Origin: Pseudomonas sp. FP453
Lineage (GTDB): Bacteria > Pseudomonadota > Gammaproteobacteria > Pseudomonadales > Pseudomonadaceae
Reading direction: 5' to 3'
DNA length: 64,000 bases
NCBI RefSeq assembly: GCF_030687495.1
Contig: NZ_CP117435.1
Span: forward strand, 992,001 to 1,056,000
Shown here: piece by piece, positions 8,249-16,875 of the stretch
How the letters are laid out: each line of letters starts with the position of its first letter
Position numbering within the stretch: the first letter of the stretch is position 1
Notes under the pieces: generated by a model
The model's database searches: none
Seen by the model: the letters and a program-made list of their open reading frames with translations, nothing else
Told to the model about the DNA's origin: nothing
Program-made: the position numbers and the translations under genes

Positions 8249-8363
8249 GATCGCTCCCACGCTCTGCGTGGTAACGCCGCCCCGGACGCTCCGCGTCCTG
8301 ATAGCGCAAGGTGACGCGGAGCGTCGTTGGATGCGTTCCCACGCAGAGCGTGGGAACGATCAT
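8249..8363. repeat. Compound palindromic repeat of the GTTCCCACGC type
   Basis: The outer arms CCCACGCTCTGCGTGG and CCACGCAGAGCGTGGG are inverted copies, and each is itself palindromic. The inner arms GGACGCTCCGCGTCC and GACGCGGAGCGTC form a second nested pair. This repeat family differs from the GTGGGAGCTGGCTTGCC REPs; a partial copy lies at 58184-58230. It ends 9 bases from the stop of the zinc-hydrolase-like gene. Confidence 0.8.
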
Positions 8364-8371
8364 CATCAGGG

Positions 8372-9526
8372 TCAGGCTGGCTGGTTCGGCTTGTAGTCCT
8401 TGAGCAGCAGATACGTACTCCACCCCCACCAATCATCCGTCCAGCGCTTGTCGTTCAAGTCATTCACTTCCTTGCGCCGCAGCACCTTGTCTCCGTCCAT
8501 CTTGAACAGCGGCGAAAAGTTGTTCGCCGGGTTTTGCGCGGCATTCAAGTCCGGCACATGCAGCGGTGCCTTGAAGTTGGCCGGGGAGGGCGCCACGCCG
8601 CTGATAAAGGTTTCGAAGATTTCATCCGCCGAAGCCTGTACCGCACGCTTGACCTGCACCCGATTGTCCGCATCGATGGCATCGAAGTAGCGTTTATCCC
8701 CATAGACATGCCATTGATCCCCCAGGGCGTTGCGCACCTTGAGCCCGAACTTGCTGTCCTCATCGTGCATGAAGCGGCTGATCAGCGAGCCCAGTTCCCC
8801 CGGCGTCACCACCGCTGCCAACTGTTTGCGTGGCACCCGCAAGTGTCCGGCGGAAAACAGGTCGGTCAAAAAGTGATCAGCAAAGCTATTCATGGCATAC
8901 GCCAGTTCCAGCGCCTGGTCGGTACCGGTTTGATGCGCCACCACGGCCTGTTGCAGGGCCGCCGTATGCCCGGCCAGATACGCCGACAGTGCCCATTCAC
9001 CAAAGTGGTCGGCATTGTCCGCCGCCAGTTTCAAGTAGCGCCCCAATGGCACCAGCGCCGAAACTGCACTGCCGCCACCGGTGATGCGGTTCCACTCCTC
9101 GGACAACGTATCACCCAGCGCGTCGTAGGCTTCATGGGCTTGCTTGCCGTCCCTGATCGCCTGGTTGACCGCGTTGATCTCCTTTTGCATCACCGCGAGG
9201 ATCTTGCGCGCTTCTTCCCGCGACGCCGGCAGAACCGCCAGCGAATTGAACGCGGCAGTAAAACGTTGCACACGGTCGGCAGGCGACGCGCCATCGCTGA
9301 TGGGTTGGCCGGGAACGCCGTAGAAGTCGCCGCCCAGGGCAATCACCTGGCCGTAGGTCAGCGCCAGGCCGTTGGGCAGGTGCAGCTCGACTTGGCGGGC
9401 GGGGATTGCGGGGGCGTCGTTGGCGAAACGCAACAGGGTGTCGTCGCCGATGGCGGTGTGCTCGCCGCCTTCGAAGCGCAGGATCGGTTGGTTTTTTGCG
9501 GGTGCTGCGAGTTCAAGACCTGACAT
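8372..9526 (-). CDS. Predicted zinc phospholipase C/P1 nuclease-like hydrolase, probably SOS-controlled
   Basis: 384 residues, no signal peptide. The helical core contains [20 protein letters not shown] and [18 protein letters not shown]. The spaced His and Asp residues resemble the trinuclear zinc site of the phospholipase C and P1-nuclease fold. Phospholipase is my best family-level guess; no biochemical role is established here. AAGGAG lies five bases before the ATG. On the minus strand, TTGACG and TATGCT form a -35/-10 pair, and a perfect LexA box lies eight bases after the -10. A compound repeat follows the stop. The gene interrupts the hexarate block and seems unrelated to it. Confidence 0.75.
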   Translation of the reverse strand: MSGLELAAPAKNQPILRFEGGEHTAIGDDTLLRFANDAPAIPARQVELHLPNGLALTYGQVIALGGDFYGVPGQPISDGASPADRVQRFTAAFNSLAVLPASREEARKILAVMQKEINAVNQAIRDGKQAHEAYDALGDTLSEEWNRITGGGSAVSALVPLGRYLKLAADNADHFGEWALSAYLAGHTAALQQAVVAHQTGTDQALELAYAMNSFADHFLTDLFSAGHLRVPRKQLAAVVTPGELGSLISRFMHDEDSKFGLKVRNALGDQWHVYGDKRYFDAIDADNRVQVKRAVQASADEIFETFISGVAPSPANFKAPLHVPDLNAAQNPANNFSPLFKMDGDKVLRRKEVNDLNDKRWTDDWWGWSTYLLLKDYKPNQPA

Positions 9527-9565
9527 GTTAGCTCCTTGCTATGTCGTAGGAATCTTCCTTAATGA

Positions 9566-9581
9566 CTGTATGTTTATACAG
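9566..9581 (-). promoter_or_regulatory. LexA (SOS) box before the zinc-hydrolase gene
   Basis: CTGTATGTTTATACAG matches the gammaproteobacterial LexA consensus CTG-N10-CAG with an AT-rich centre. It lies between the predicted -10 (minus strand, 9590-9595) and the ribosome site, so LexA bound there would block transcription. kdgD on the other strand starts 180 bases away and is a less likely target. Confidence 0.8.
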
Positions 9582-9589
9582 TTATTGCC

Positions 9590-9617
9590 AGCATAGAGGA
9601 ATAATTTCCTACGTCAA
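9590..9617 (-). promoter_or_regulatory. Sigma-70 promoter of the zinc-hydrolase gene
   Basis: Read on the minus strand, TTGACG (9612-9617) and TATGCT (9590-9595) are 16 bases apart. The spacer contains the palindrome AGGAATAATTTCCT (9597-9610). A related palindrome, AGGAATCTTCCT, sits at 9548-9559. The two centres are 50 bp apart, about five helical turns, and they flank the LexA box. Confidence 0.65.
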
Positions 9618-9683
9618 GAAGCCAGGTCATACAGCGAACCCTGGACGCACCTCGACGAATTGCAGTTGACGAATCTTTTTATA

Positions 9684-9703
9684 GTTGTACGATGACGTAC
9701 GAC
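9684..9703. promoter_or_regulatory. Candidate GntR-regulator operator before kdgD
   Basis: GTTGTACG and CGTACGAC are inverted half-sites (7 of 8 matching) around ATGA. The left half plus two bases, GTTGTACGAT, recurs in reverse complement at 7057-7066 before the GntR regulator. It lies 58 bases before the kdgD start. Assignment to that regulator is inference. Confidence 0.5.
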
Positions 9704-9761
9704 ATCACCAAAACCAACAACAACCTTTCGACAGAAAGTCTTCGCCCAGGGTGTTCGAATA

Positions 9762-10673
9762 ATGAATCCACAAGAACTGAAGTCCATCCTCTCCCACGGT
9801 TTGCTGTCTTTCCCCGTGACCGATTTCAATGCGCAGGGTGACTTCCACCAGGCGGGCTACATCAAGCGCCTGGAATGGCTGGCTCCTTACGGCGCCAGCG
9901 CCTTGTTCGCCGCCGGCGGGACCGGTGAGTTTTTCTCCCTCGCCGCCAGCGAATACTCCCAAGTGGTGAAGACCGCTGTTGATACCTGCGCCACCAGCGT
10001 GCCCATCCTCGCCGGTGTGGGCGGTTCGACCCGCCAGGCCATCGAGTACGCCCAAGAGGCCGAGCGCCTGGGTGCCAAAGGCCTGTTGCTGCTGCCGCAC
10101 TACCTCACCGAAGCCAGCCAGGACGGGGTTGCCGCCCACGTTGAAGCGGTGTGCAAATCGGTGAAGATCGGTGTGGTGGTGTACAACCGCAACGTCTGCC
10201 GCCTCACCGCGCCACTGCTGGAACGCCTGGCCGAGCGCTGCCCGAACCTGATCGGCTACAAGGATGGCTTGGGCGATATCGAGCTGATGGTCTCGATCCG
10301 CCGTCGCCTCGGTGACCGTTTCAGCTACCTCGGCGGCCTGCCGACTGCAGAGGTTTACGCCGCTGCCTACAAGGCCCTGGGTGTGCCGGTGTACTCCTCG
10401 GCGGTGTTCAACTTCATCCCGAAAACCGCGATGGATTTCTACCACGCCATTGCCCGCGAAGATCACGCCACCGTCGACAAGATCATCGACGACTTCTTCC
10501 TGCCGTACCTGGACATCCGCAACCGCAAGGCCGGCTATGCCGTGAGCATCGTCAAGGCGGGTGCCAAAATCGTCGGCTACGACGCAGGCCCGGTGCGCAC
10601 TCCGCTGACCGACCTGCTGCCGGAAGAATACGAAGCCCTGGCCGCGCTGATCGACAAGCAAGGCGCGCAATAA
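9762..10673 (+). CDS. kdgD: 5-dehydro-4-deoxyglucarate dehydratase
   Basis: 303 residues, the standard length. It belongs to the DapA/NAL Schiff-base lyase family and converts 5-dehydro-4-deoxy-glucarate to 2,5-dioxopentanoate (2-oxoglutarate semialdehyde), with loss of CO2 and water. The catalytic Lys167 lies in IGYKDGLGD, the Tyr in VVVYNRN, and the TGEFFSL segment binds the carboxylate. The next gene encodes the dehydrogenase that oxidises its product to 2-oxoglutarate, so the order supports the function. A small terminator or attenuator separates the two genes. The operon also carries a GudP-like transporter and garD. Confidence 0.95.
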   Translation: MNPQELKSILSHGLLSFPVTDFNAQGDFHQAGYIKRLEWLAPYGASALFAAGGTGEFFSLAASEYSQVVKTAVDTCATSVPILAGVGGSTRQAIEYAQEAERLGAKGLLLLPHYLTEASQDGVAAHVEAVCKSVKIGVVVYNRNVCRLTAPLLERLAERCPNLIGYKDGLGDIELMVSIRRRLGDRFSYLGGLPTAEVYAAAYKALGVPVYSSAVFNFIPKTAMDFYHAIAREDHATVDKIIDDFFLPYLDIRNRKAGYAVSIVKAGAKIVGYDAGPVRTPLTDLLPEEYEALAALIDKQGAQ

Positions 10674-10682
10674 CTTATCTAC

Positions 10683-10710
10683 AAGGCCGCTGAGAGATCA
10701 GCGGCCTTTT
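10683..10710 (+). terminator. Attenuator or terminator between kdgD and the aldehyde dehydrogenase gene
   Basis: AAGGCCGCTGA (10683-10693) pairs with TCAGCGGCCTT (10698-10708), followed by only TTTT. It ends 17 bases before the next start. The short T-run suggests partial termination that tunes expression within the operon. Confidence 0.6.
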
Positions 10711-10727
10711 GCGTCAGGAGAAGATTC

Positions 10728-12173
10728 GTGTCCCAAGCCCAGCGTTTTGAAAACTACATCAACGGCCAATGGGTGGCCGGTGCCGACTATTGCGTCAACC
10801 TCAATCCGTCGGACTTGTCCGATGTGATTGGCGAATACGCCAAGGCCGATGTCGGCCAAGTCAACGCCGCCATCGAGGCGGCACGCGCCGCGTTCCCGGC
10901 CTGGTCCACCTCCGGGATTCAGGCGCGCCACGATGCCCTGGATAAAGTCGGCAGCGAAATCCTCGCCCGCCGCGAAGAGCTCGGCACCTTGCTGGCCCGG
11001 GAAGAGGGCAAGACCCTGCCCGAAGCCATCGGCGAAGTGACCCGCGCCGGCAATATCTTCAAGTTCTTTGCCGGTGAATGCCTGCGCTTGTCCGGCGACT
11101 ACGTGCCGTCGGTGCGCCCCGGCGTCAATGTGGAAGTGACCCGCGAAGCCCTCGGCGTGGTCGGCCTGATCACCCCGTGGAACTTCCCGATTGCGATCCC
11201 CGCGTGGAAGATCGCCCCGGCCCTGGCCTACGGCAACTGTGTGGTGATCAAACCGGCCGAACTGGTGCCGGGCTGTGCCTGGGCGCTGGCGGAAATCATC
11301 TCCCGCGCCGGCTTCCCGGCTGGCGTGTTCAACCTGGTGATGGGCAGCGGTCGTGTGGTCGGCGATGTGCTGGTCAACAGCCCGAAAGTCGATGGCATCA
11401 GCTTCACCGGCTCCGTTGGCGTCGGTCGTCAGATCGCCGTCAGCTGCGTGTCGCGCCAGGCCAAAGTGCAGTTGGAAATGGGTGGCAAGAACCCGCAGAT
11501 CATCCTCGACGACGCCGACCTCAAGCAGGCCGTCGAGCTGTCGGTGCAGAGCGCGTTCTACTCCACCGGCCAGCGTTGCACCGCCTCCAGTCGCCTGATC
11601 GTCACCGCCGGGATTCACGACCAGTTCGTCGCGGCGATGGCTGAGCGCATGAAATCGATCAAGGTCGGCCATGCGTTGCACAGCGGCACCGACATCGGCC
11701 CGGTGGTTTCCCAGGCCCAGTTGGATCAGGACTTGAAGTACATCGACATCGGCCAAAGCGAAGGCGCGCGGCTGGTGAGCGGTGGTGGCCTGGTGACCTG
11801 CGACACCGAAGGTTACTTCCTGGCGCCGACGCTGTTTGCCGACAGCGAAGCCGCCATGCGCATCAGCCGCGAGGAGATCTTCGGGCCGGTGGCCAACGTG
11901 GTGCGCGTGGCGGACTACGAAGCGGCACTGGCCATGGCCAACGACACCGAGTTCGGTTTGTCGGCGGGCATTGCCACTACGTCGCTGAAATACGCCAACC
12001 ACTTCAAGCGCCACTCCCAGGCCGGGATGGTGATGGTCAATCTGCCGACCGCCGGTGTGGATTATCACGTTCCATTCGGTGGCCGTAAGGGCTCATCCTA
12101 TGGTTCGCGTGAGCAAGGTCGCTATGCGCAAGAGTTCTACACCGTGGTGAAGACCAGCTACATCGGTTCGTAA
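10728..12173 (+). CDS. Aldehyde dehydrogenase, likely 2,5-dioxovalerate (2-oxoglutarate semialdehyde) dehydrogenase
   Basis: 481 residues, a complete NAD(P)-dependent aldehyde dehydrogenase. The catalytic Cys284 lies in TGQRCTASS and the general base Glu250 in LEMGGKNP; WNFPIAIPAWKIAPAL begins the cofactor-binding domain. Directly after kdgD the expected substrate is 2,5-dioxopentanoate, giving 2-oxoglutarate for the TCA cycle. The start is GTG at 10728 with CAGGAG upstream. A REP doublet lies between this gene and the transporter, inside what otherwise looks like one operon. Substrate assignment rests on context. Confidence 0.92.
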   Translation: MSQAQRFENYINGQWVAGADYCVNLNPSDLSDVIGEYAKADVGQVNAAIEAARAAFPAWSTSGIQARHDALDKVGSEILARREELGTLLAREEGKTLPEAIGEVTRAGNIFKFFAGECLRLSGDYVPSVRPGVNVEVTREALGVVGLITPWNFPIAIPAWKIAPALAYGNCVVIKPAELVPGCAWALAEIISRAGFPAGVFNLVMGSGRVVGDVLVNSPKVDGISFTGSVGVGRQIAVSCVSRQAKVQLEMGGKNPQIILDDADLKQAVELSVQSAFYSTGQRCTASSRLIVTAGIHDQFVAAMAERMKSIKVGHALHSGTDIGPVVSQAQLDQDLKYIDIGQSEGARLVSGGGLVTCDTEGYFLAPTLFADSEAAMRISREEIFGPVANVVRVADYEAALAMANDTEFGLSAGIATTSLKYANHFKRHSQAGMVMVNLPTAGVDYHVPFGGRKGSSYGSREQGRYAQEFYTVVKTSYIGS

Positions 12174-12202
12174 CACGCAACACCTGTAGGCACCGGTTCC
12201 TG

Positions 12203-12271
12203 TGTGGGAGCTGGCTTGCCTGCGATGCAAGCACCTCGGTGATGCTATCGCAGGCAAGCCAGCTCTCACAT
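12203..12271. repeat. REP doublet, copy 2 (inside the hexarate operon)
   Basis: GTGGGAGCTGGCTTGCCTGCGAT and its complement, separated by about 24 bases, with one mismatch in the right arm (CTCTCACA). It sits between the aldehyde dehydrogenase and the gudP-like gene and may stabilise or interrupt the polycistronic RNA. Confidence 0.88.
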
Positions 12272-12339
12272 AGAGCGGTCCTCAGTGGCAACAACAAATA
12301 ATTACCCGCAAAAAAAATAATTAGTGGGAGTACTTCTTT

Positions 12340-13705
12340 ATGCAAGCGACCAAGCCGACCCACGTCCGCTATTTGATATTGCTCATGCTGTTCCTGGTGA
12401 CCACGATCAACTACGCCGACCGGGCCACCATCGCCATCGCGGGCTCCAGCCTGCAAAAAGACCTCGGCATCGACGCGGTCACCCTCGGTTACATCTTCTC
12501 TGCATTCGGTTGGGCCTACGTGGCCGGGCAAATTCCCGGCGGCTGGTTGCTGGACCGGTTCGGCTCGAAAAAAGTCTATGCCCTGAGCATCTTCACCTGG
12601 TCACTGTTCACCGTGCTGCAAGGCTATGTCGGTGAGTTCGGTGTCTCCACCGCTGTCGTTGCGCTGTTTATGCTGCGCTTCATGGTGGGCCTGGCCGAAG
12701 CGCCGTCGTTTCCCGGAAACGCCCGTATTGTCGCGGCGTGGTTTCCTACGGCCGAGCGCGGCACGGCTTCGGCGATCTTCAACTCGGCGCAATACTTCGC
12801 CACGGTGTTGTTTGCACCGCTGATGGGCTGGATCGTCTACAGCTTCGGCTGGCAGCACGTGTTTATCGTGATGGGCGTGATCGGCATCATCTTCTCGCTG
12901 ATCTGGCTGAAAGTTATCCACAGCCCGCGCCAGCACCCGCTGATCAACGAAGCCGAGTTCAACCACATTGCCGCCAATGGCGCGATGGTGGATATGGACC
13001 AGGACAAGGGCAAAGGTAAAAAAACTGACGGTCCGAAGTGGGATTACATCCGTCAGTTGCTGACCAACCGCATGATGCTCGGCGTGTACCTGGGCCAGTA
13101 CTGCATCAATGGCATCACCTACTTCTTCCTGACCTGGTTCCCGGTGTACCTGGTGCAGGACCGTGGCATGACCATCCTCAAGGCCGGTTTCATCGCCTCG
13201 TTGCCGGCGATCTGCGGCTTTATCGGCGGCGTGCTCGGCGGGGTGATTTCCGACTACCTGCTGCGCAAGGGCCATTCGCTGACCTTCGCCCGCAAGGCGC
13301 CGATCATCGGTGGCCTGCTGATTTCCAGCAGCATCGTGGCCTGCAACTACGTGGATATCGAATGGATGGTAGTGGGCTTCATGGCCCTGGCCTTCTTCGG
13401 TAAAGGCGTTGGCGCACTGGGTTGGGCGGTGGTGTCCGACACGTCGCCGAAACAAATCGCCGGCCTCAGTGGCGGCTTGTTCAACACCTTCGGTAACCTC
13501 GCGTCGATCACCACGCCGATCGTCATCGGCTACATCATCAGCACCACCGGCTCGTTCAAATGGGCCTTGGTGTTCGTCGGCGCCAACGCGCTTGGTGGCG
13601 GTGTTCAGCTACCTGGTCATCGTTGGCCCGATCAAGCGCGTGGTGCTCAAAGAGCCGCCAACCAAGGGCCCAGAGCTGACCCAACTTACCGAAGCGCACT
13701 CCTGA
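12340..13705 (+). pseudogene. gudP: Glucarate/galactarate MFS transporter, apparent +1 frameshift near 13592
   Basis: A 12-helix anion:cation symporter of the GudP type, expected to import D-glucarate or galactarate. Residues 1 to about 417 read normally, with INYADRATIAIA in helix 1 and GGWLLDRFGSKKV in the loop after helix 2. At 13591-13596 CTTGGT should read CTGGT: removing one T restores VAVFSYLVIVGPIK and an end ELTQLTEAHS, giving 454 residues, the family length. As written, the frame runs out of phase into garD to 14214. It is either a recent pseudogene or a consensus error; three similar errors elsewhere favour the latter. Confidence 0.85.
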
Positions 13706-13716
13706 GGGGCGATGTA

Positions 13717-15271
13717 ATGCAGTTGATTGAACATGCCGACTCGCCGCGCTCCATTCGTTTGCACGAGCGCGACAACGTAGTGATCGTGGTGAACGACCAG
13801 GGCGTTCCGGCCGGGACCGAGTTCCCGGACGGCCTGGTGACCGTGGATTTCATCCCCCAGAGCCACAAAGGTGACCCTCGAAGATATCCCCGAGGGCGGT
13901 CAGATTATTCGCTACGGCCAGACCATCGGTTACGCCTTGGCGCCGATTCCGCGCGGCAGTTGGGTCCAGGAAGATCAACTGCGCATGCCCACTGCGCCAC
14001 CGCTGGACAGCTTGCCGCTGTCCACCGAGGTGCCGCAAACCCAGGCGCCGTTGGAGGGGTTTACCTTCGAGGGTTATCGCAATGCCGACGGCACCGTGGG
14101 CACGCGCAATATCCTCGGCATCACCACCACGGTGCAGTGCGTCACGGGGGTGCTGGACCATGCCGTCAAGCGTATCAAGGACGAACTGCTGCCCAAGTAC
14201 CCCCATGTCGATGACGTGGTGGCGCTGACCCACAGTTACGGCTGCGGCGTGGCCATTACCGCGACGGATGCCTACATCCCGATCCGCACGGTGCGCAACC
14301 TGGCACGCAACCCGAACCTGGGCGGCGAAGCCCTGGTGATCAGCCTGGGCTGCGAGAAATTGCAGGCCGGGCAGGTGATGCACGACAACGACAGCTCGGT
14401 GGACCTGAGCGAGCCGTGGTTGTATCGATTGCAGGACTCCAGCCACGGCTTCACCGAGATGATCGAACAGATCATGGAACTGGCCGAGACGCGCTTGAAG
14501 AAGCTCGACCAGCGCCGTCGCGAAACCGTGCCGGCGTCGGAGCTGATCCTGGGCATGCAGTGCGGCGGCAGTGATGCGTTTTCCGGCATCACCGCCAACC
14601 CGGCGCTGGGTTATGCCTCGGATTTGCTGCTGCGGGCCGGGGCGACGGTGATGTTTTCCGAAGTGACTGAAGTCCGCGATGCGATCTACCTGCTGACTTC
14701 ACGCGCCGAGAGCAAGGAAGTCGCCCAGGAGCTTGTCAGGGAAATGGACTGGTACGACCGTTACCTGGCCAAGGGCGAGGCCGATCGCAGTGCCAACACT
14801 ACGCCGGGCAACAAGAAGGGCGGGTTGTCGAACATTGTCGAGAAGTCCTTGGGCTCCATCGTCAAGTCCGGCAGCAGCGCGATCAACGGCGTGCTCGGCC
14901 CGGGCGAGCGTTTCAAGGGCAAGGGCCTGATCTTTTGCGCCACGCCGGCCAGTGACTTTGTGTGCGGCACCTTGCAGTTGGCGGCGGGGATGAACCTGCA
15001 TGTGTTCACCACCGGGCGTGGCACGCCGTATGGGCTGGCGATGGCGCCGGTGGTGAAGGTGTCGACGCGTACGGAGTTGGCGCAGCGCTGGCCTGATCTC
15101 ATTGATATCGACGCCGGACGCATCGCTACCGGGCGTGCGAGCATTGAGGAGTTGGGGTGGGAGTTGTTCCACTTCTACCTGGATGTGGCCAGTGGCAAGA
15201 AGCAGACCTGGGCGGAGCGGCATAAGCTGCATAACGACATCACCCTGTTCAACCCGGCGCCCATCACCTGA
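13717..15271 (+). pseudogene. garD: Galactarate dehydratase, apparent +1 frameshift near 13868
   Basis: GarD dehydrates galactarate to 5-dehydro-4-deoxy-glucarate, the substrate of KdgD. Translation from 13717 (MQLIEHADSPRSIRL, with GAGGGG upstream) gives the small N-terminal SAF-like domain to about residue 50. The frame then breaks in CACAAAGGTG (13865-13872); dropping one A gives [14 protein letters not shown] and reads on to 15271. The repaired protein has 517 residues, normal for the family. The large domain shows the Cys-rich THSYGCGVA and [13 protein letters not shown] segments. The start lies 11 bases after the gudP stop. The break is probably a consensus error, though a decayed locus is possible. 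Confidence 0.87.
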
Positions 15272-15287
15272 AGTGGACGCGGACTCT

Positions 15288-15366
15288 GTGGGAGCAGGCA
15301 AGCCAGCTCCCACATTTGAAGGCATTCACAAATCAAAAATGTGGGAGCGGGCTTGCCCGCGAAGGC
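15288..15366. repeat. REP doublet, copy 3
   Basis: GTGGGAGCAGGCAAGCCAGCTCCCACA is followed after about 30 bases by GTGGGAGCGGGCTTGCCCGCG. The left half looks shortened and rearranged. It fills the gap between garD and the permease gene. Confidence 0.85.
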
Positions 15367-15440
15367 GTCTTGACAGGCGCTACAGGTCAGCATGGCTTAT
15401 CATTAGCCACCTAACGACGCTCACCAAGGTTCTCCCCGGC

Positions 15441-16382
15441 ATGCTGGCAATCTTCCTCACCACCCTGTCCATCACCGCGCCGGTGTTTGCCATGCTGTTT
15501 CTTGGTGTGCTGCTCAAGCGCATCGATTGGATCAACGACAACTTCATCCACACGGCGTCGTCCCTGGTGTTCAACGTCACCATGCCGGCGCTGCTGTTCC
15601 TGGGCATCCTGCATGCCGACCTGCACTCGGCGCTCAAGCCAGGCTTGCTGATCTACTTCGCCGTCGCCACCTTGCTCAGCTTCGCGTTGGCCTGGGGCTG
15701 GGCGATCTGGCGTTGCCCGCGTGAAGACCGCGGCATCTACACCCAAGGCGCGTTTCGCGGCAACAACGGCGTGATCGGCCTGGCACTGGCGGCGAGCATG
15801 TACGGTGATTACGGCATCTCCCTCGGCGCGATCCTCGCCGCGCTGGTGATCCTGTTCTACAACACCCTCTCGACCATTGTGCTGGCGGTGTACAGCCCGG
15901 TGATCAAGTCCGATCCGTGGAGCATCTGCAAAAGCGTGGTGGCCAACCCGTTGATCATCAGCGTGATTGTCGCCACGCCGTTCGCGGTGTTCCAGATCGG
16001 CTTGCCCGGTTGGCTGGAGTCGTCGGGGCGCTACCTGGCGGACATGACCTTGCCGCTGGCGCTGATCTGCATTGGTGGCACCTTGTCGCTGGCGGCATTG
16101 CGCAAAAGCGGCGGCATGGCCTTGAGTGCGAGCCTGGTGAAGATGATCGGGTTGCCCCTGGTGGCCACGCTGGGCGCCTGGCTGCTGGGGTTCCGCGGGC
16201 CGGAGTTGGGGATTCTGTTCCTGTACTTCGGCGCACCGACGGCGGCGGCGAGTTTTGTGATGGCCAGGGCGGCCGAGGGTAATCATGAGCTGGCGGCGGC
16301 GATTATTGTGATCACGACGTTGTTGGCGGCGGTGACCACGAATATCGGGATTTTTGTGTTGCAGGCGGGGGGATGGATCTGA
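15441..16382 (+). CDS. AEC-family (auxin efflux carrier/malonate-type) permease
   Basis: 313 residues with about ten hydrophobic segments, all membrane protein. The family-type opening MLAIFLTTLSITAPVFAMLFLG is followed by FRGNNGVIGLAL and, near the end, LYFGAPTAAASFVMARA, where the conserved GxPxxxxS-like pattern lies. Members move organic acids such as malate or malonate; the substrate here is not known. I use the ATG at 15441; in-frame sequence back to 15102 overlaps garD and a REP and is not credible. A weak CCCGG precedes the start. The gene stands alone between two REP doublets. Confidence 0.87.
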   Translation: MLAIFLTTLSITAPVFAMLFLGVLLKRIDWINDNFIHTASSLVFNVTMPALLFLGILHADLHSALKPGLLIYFAVATLLSFALAWGWAIWRCPREDRGIYTQGAFRGNNGVIGLALAASMYGDYGISLGAILAALVILFYNTLSTIVLAVYSPVIKSDPWSICKSVVANPLIISVIVATPFAVFQIGLPGWLESSGRYLADMTLPLALICIGGTLSLAALRKSGGMALSASLVKMIGLPLVATLGAWLLGFRGPELGILFLYFGAPTAAASFVMARAAEGNHELAAAIIVITTLLAAVTTNIGIFVLQAGGWI

Positions 16383-16403
16383 GTTTTGTGGTGTCTGTGA
16401 GGG

Positions 16404-16480
16404 CCAATCGCAGGCAAGCCAGCTCCCACATTTTGAAAGTGTTCACAATTCAAGTGTGGGAGCTGGCTTGCCTGCGATAG
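16404..16480. repeat. REP doublet, copy 4
   Basis: ATCGCAGGCAAGCCAGCTCCCACA and its inverse are separated by about 27 bases. It lies between the convergent permease and CMD-family genes. Confidence 0.9.
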
Positions 16481-16491
16481 CTATCTGACAG

Positions 16492-16875
16492 TCACTGCTG
16501 ATCCGCCTGATACGCCTCAATCACTTCCTGCGCCGCGCGAAACGCATCAATCGCCGCCGGCACACCGGCATACACCGCACAATGCAGCAGCGCCTCGCGA
16601 ATTTCCTCCACGGTACAGCCATTGTTCAACGCGCCGCGCACGTGGCCCTTGAGTTCCTGCGGGCACTTGAGTGCAGTGAGGGCGGCGAGGGTGATCAGGC
16701 TGCGGGTCTTCAGCGGCAAACCTTCGCGGTTCCATACACCGCCCCACGCGTGTTCATTGACGAAATCCTGCAACGGCTGGGTGAACGCGGTGGCATTGCC
16801 CAGGGCGCGGTCAACGAACACATCGCCCATGACCTGGCGACGCATCTCAACCCCGGACTTCTTCTGATCGGTCAT
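16492..16875 (-). CDS. Carboxymuconolactone decarboxylase (CMD) family protein
   Basis: 127 residues, single CMD domain of the PcaC/AhpD-like fold. The central TRSLITLAALTAL and C-terminal HCAVYAGVPAAIDAFRAA segments are typical of the PcaC branch. PcaC decarboxylates 4-carboxymuconolactone in protocatechuate breakdown. No other pca gene is nearby, so another role, such as a small lactone decarboxylase or peroxidase-like reductase, remains open and I give no symbol. Its ATG overlaps the stop of the antiporter gene (ATGA), and it has GAGGG upstream, so the two are translationally coupled. Confidence 0.88.
   Translation of the reverse strand: MTDQKKSGVEMRRQVMGDVFVDRALGNATAFTQPLQDFVNEHAWGGVWNREGLPLKTRSLITLAALTALKCPQELKGHVRGALNNGCTVEEIREALLHCAVYAGVPAAIDAFRAAQEVIEAYQADQQ

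Noticed and set aside
8327..9523. A 398-codon open frame opposite the zinc-hydrolase gene
   Set aside because: The minus-strand gene has promoter, LexA box, ribosome site and family pattern; the plus-strand frame begins in a repeat and is Arg/Gln/His-rich.
12340..14214. A 624-codon open frame that seems to fuse a transporter to part of GarD
   Set aside because: It arises from a +1 shift in gudP that happens to run into the native frame of the garD start and then past the second shift. The middle and end are nonsense in that frame.
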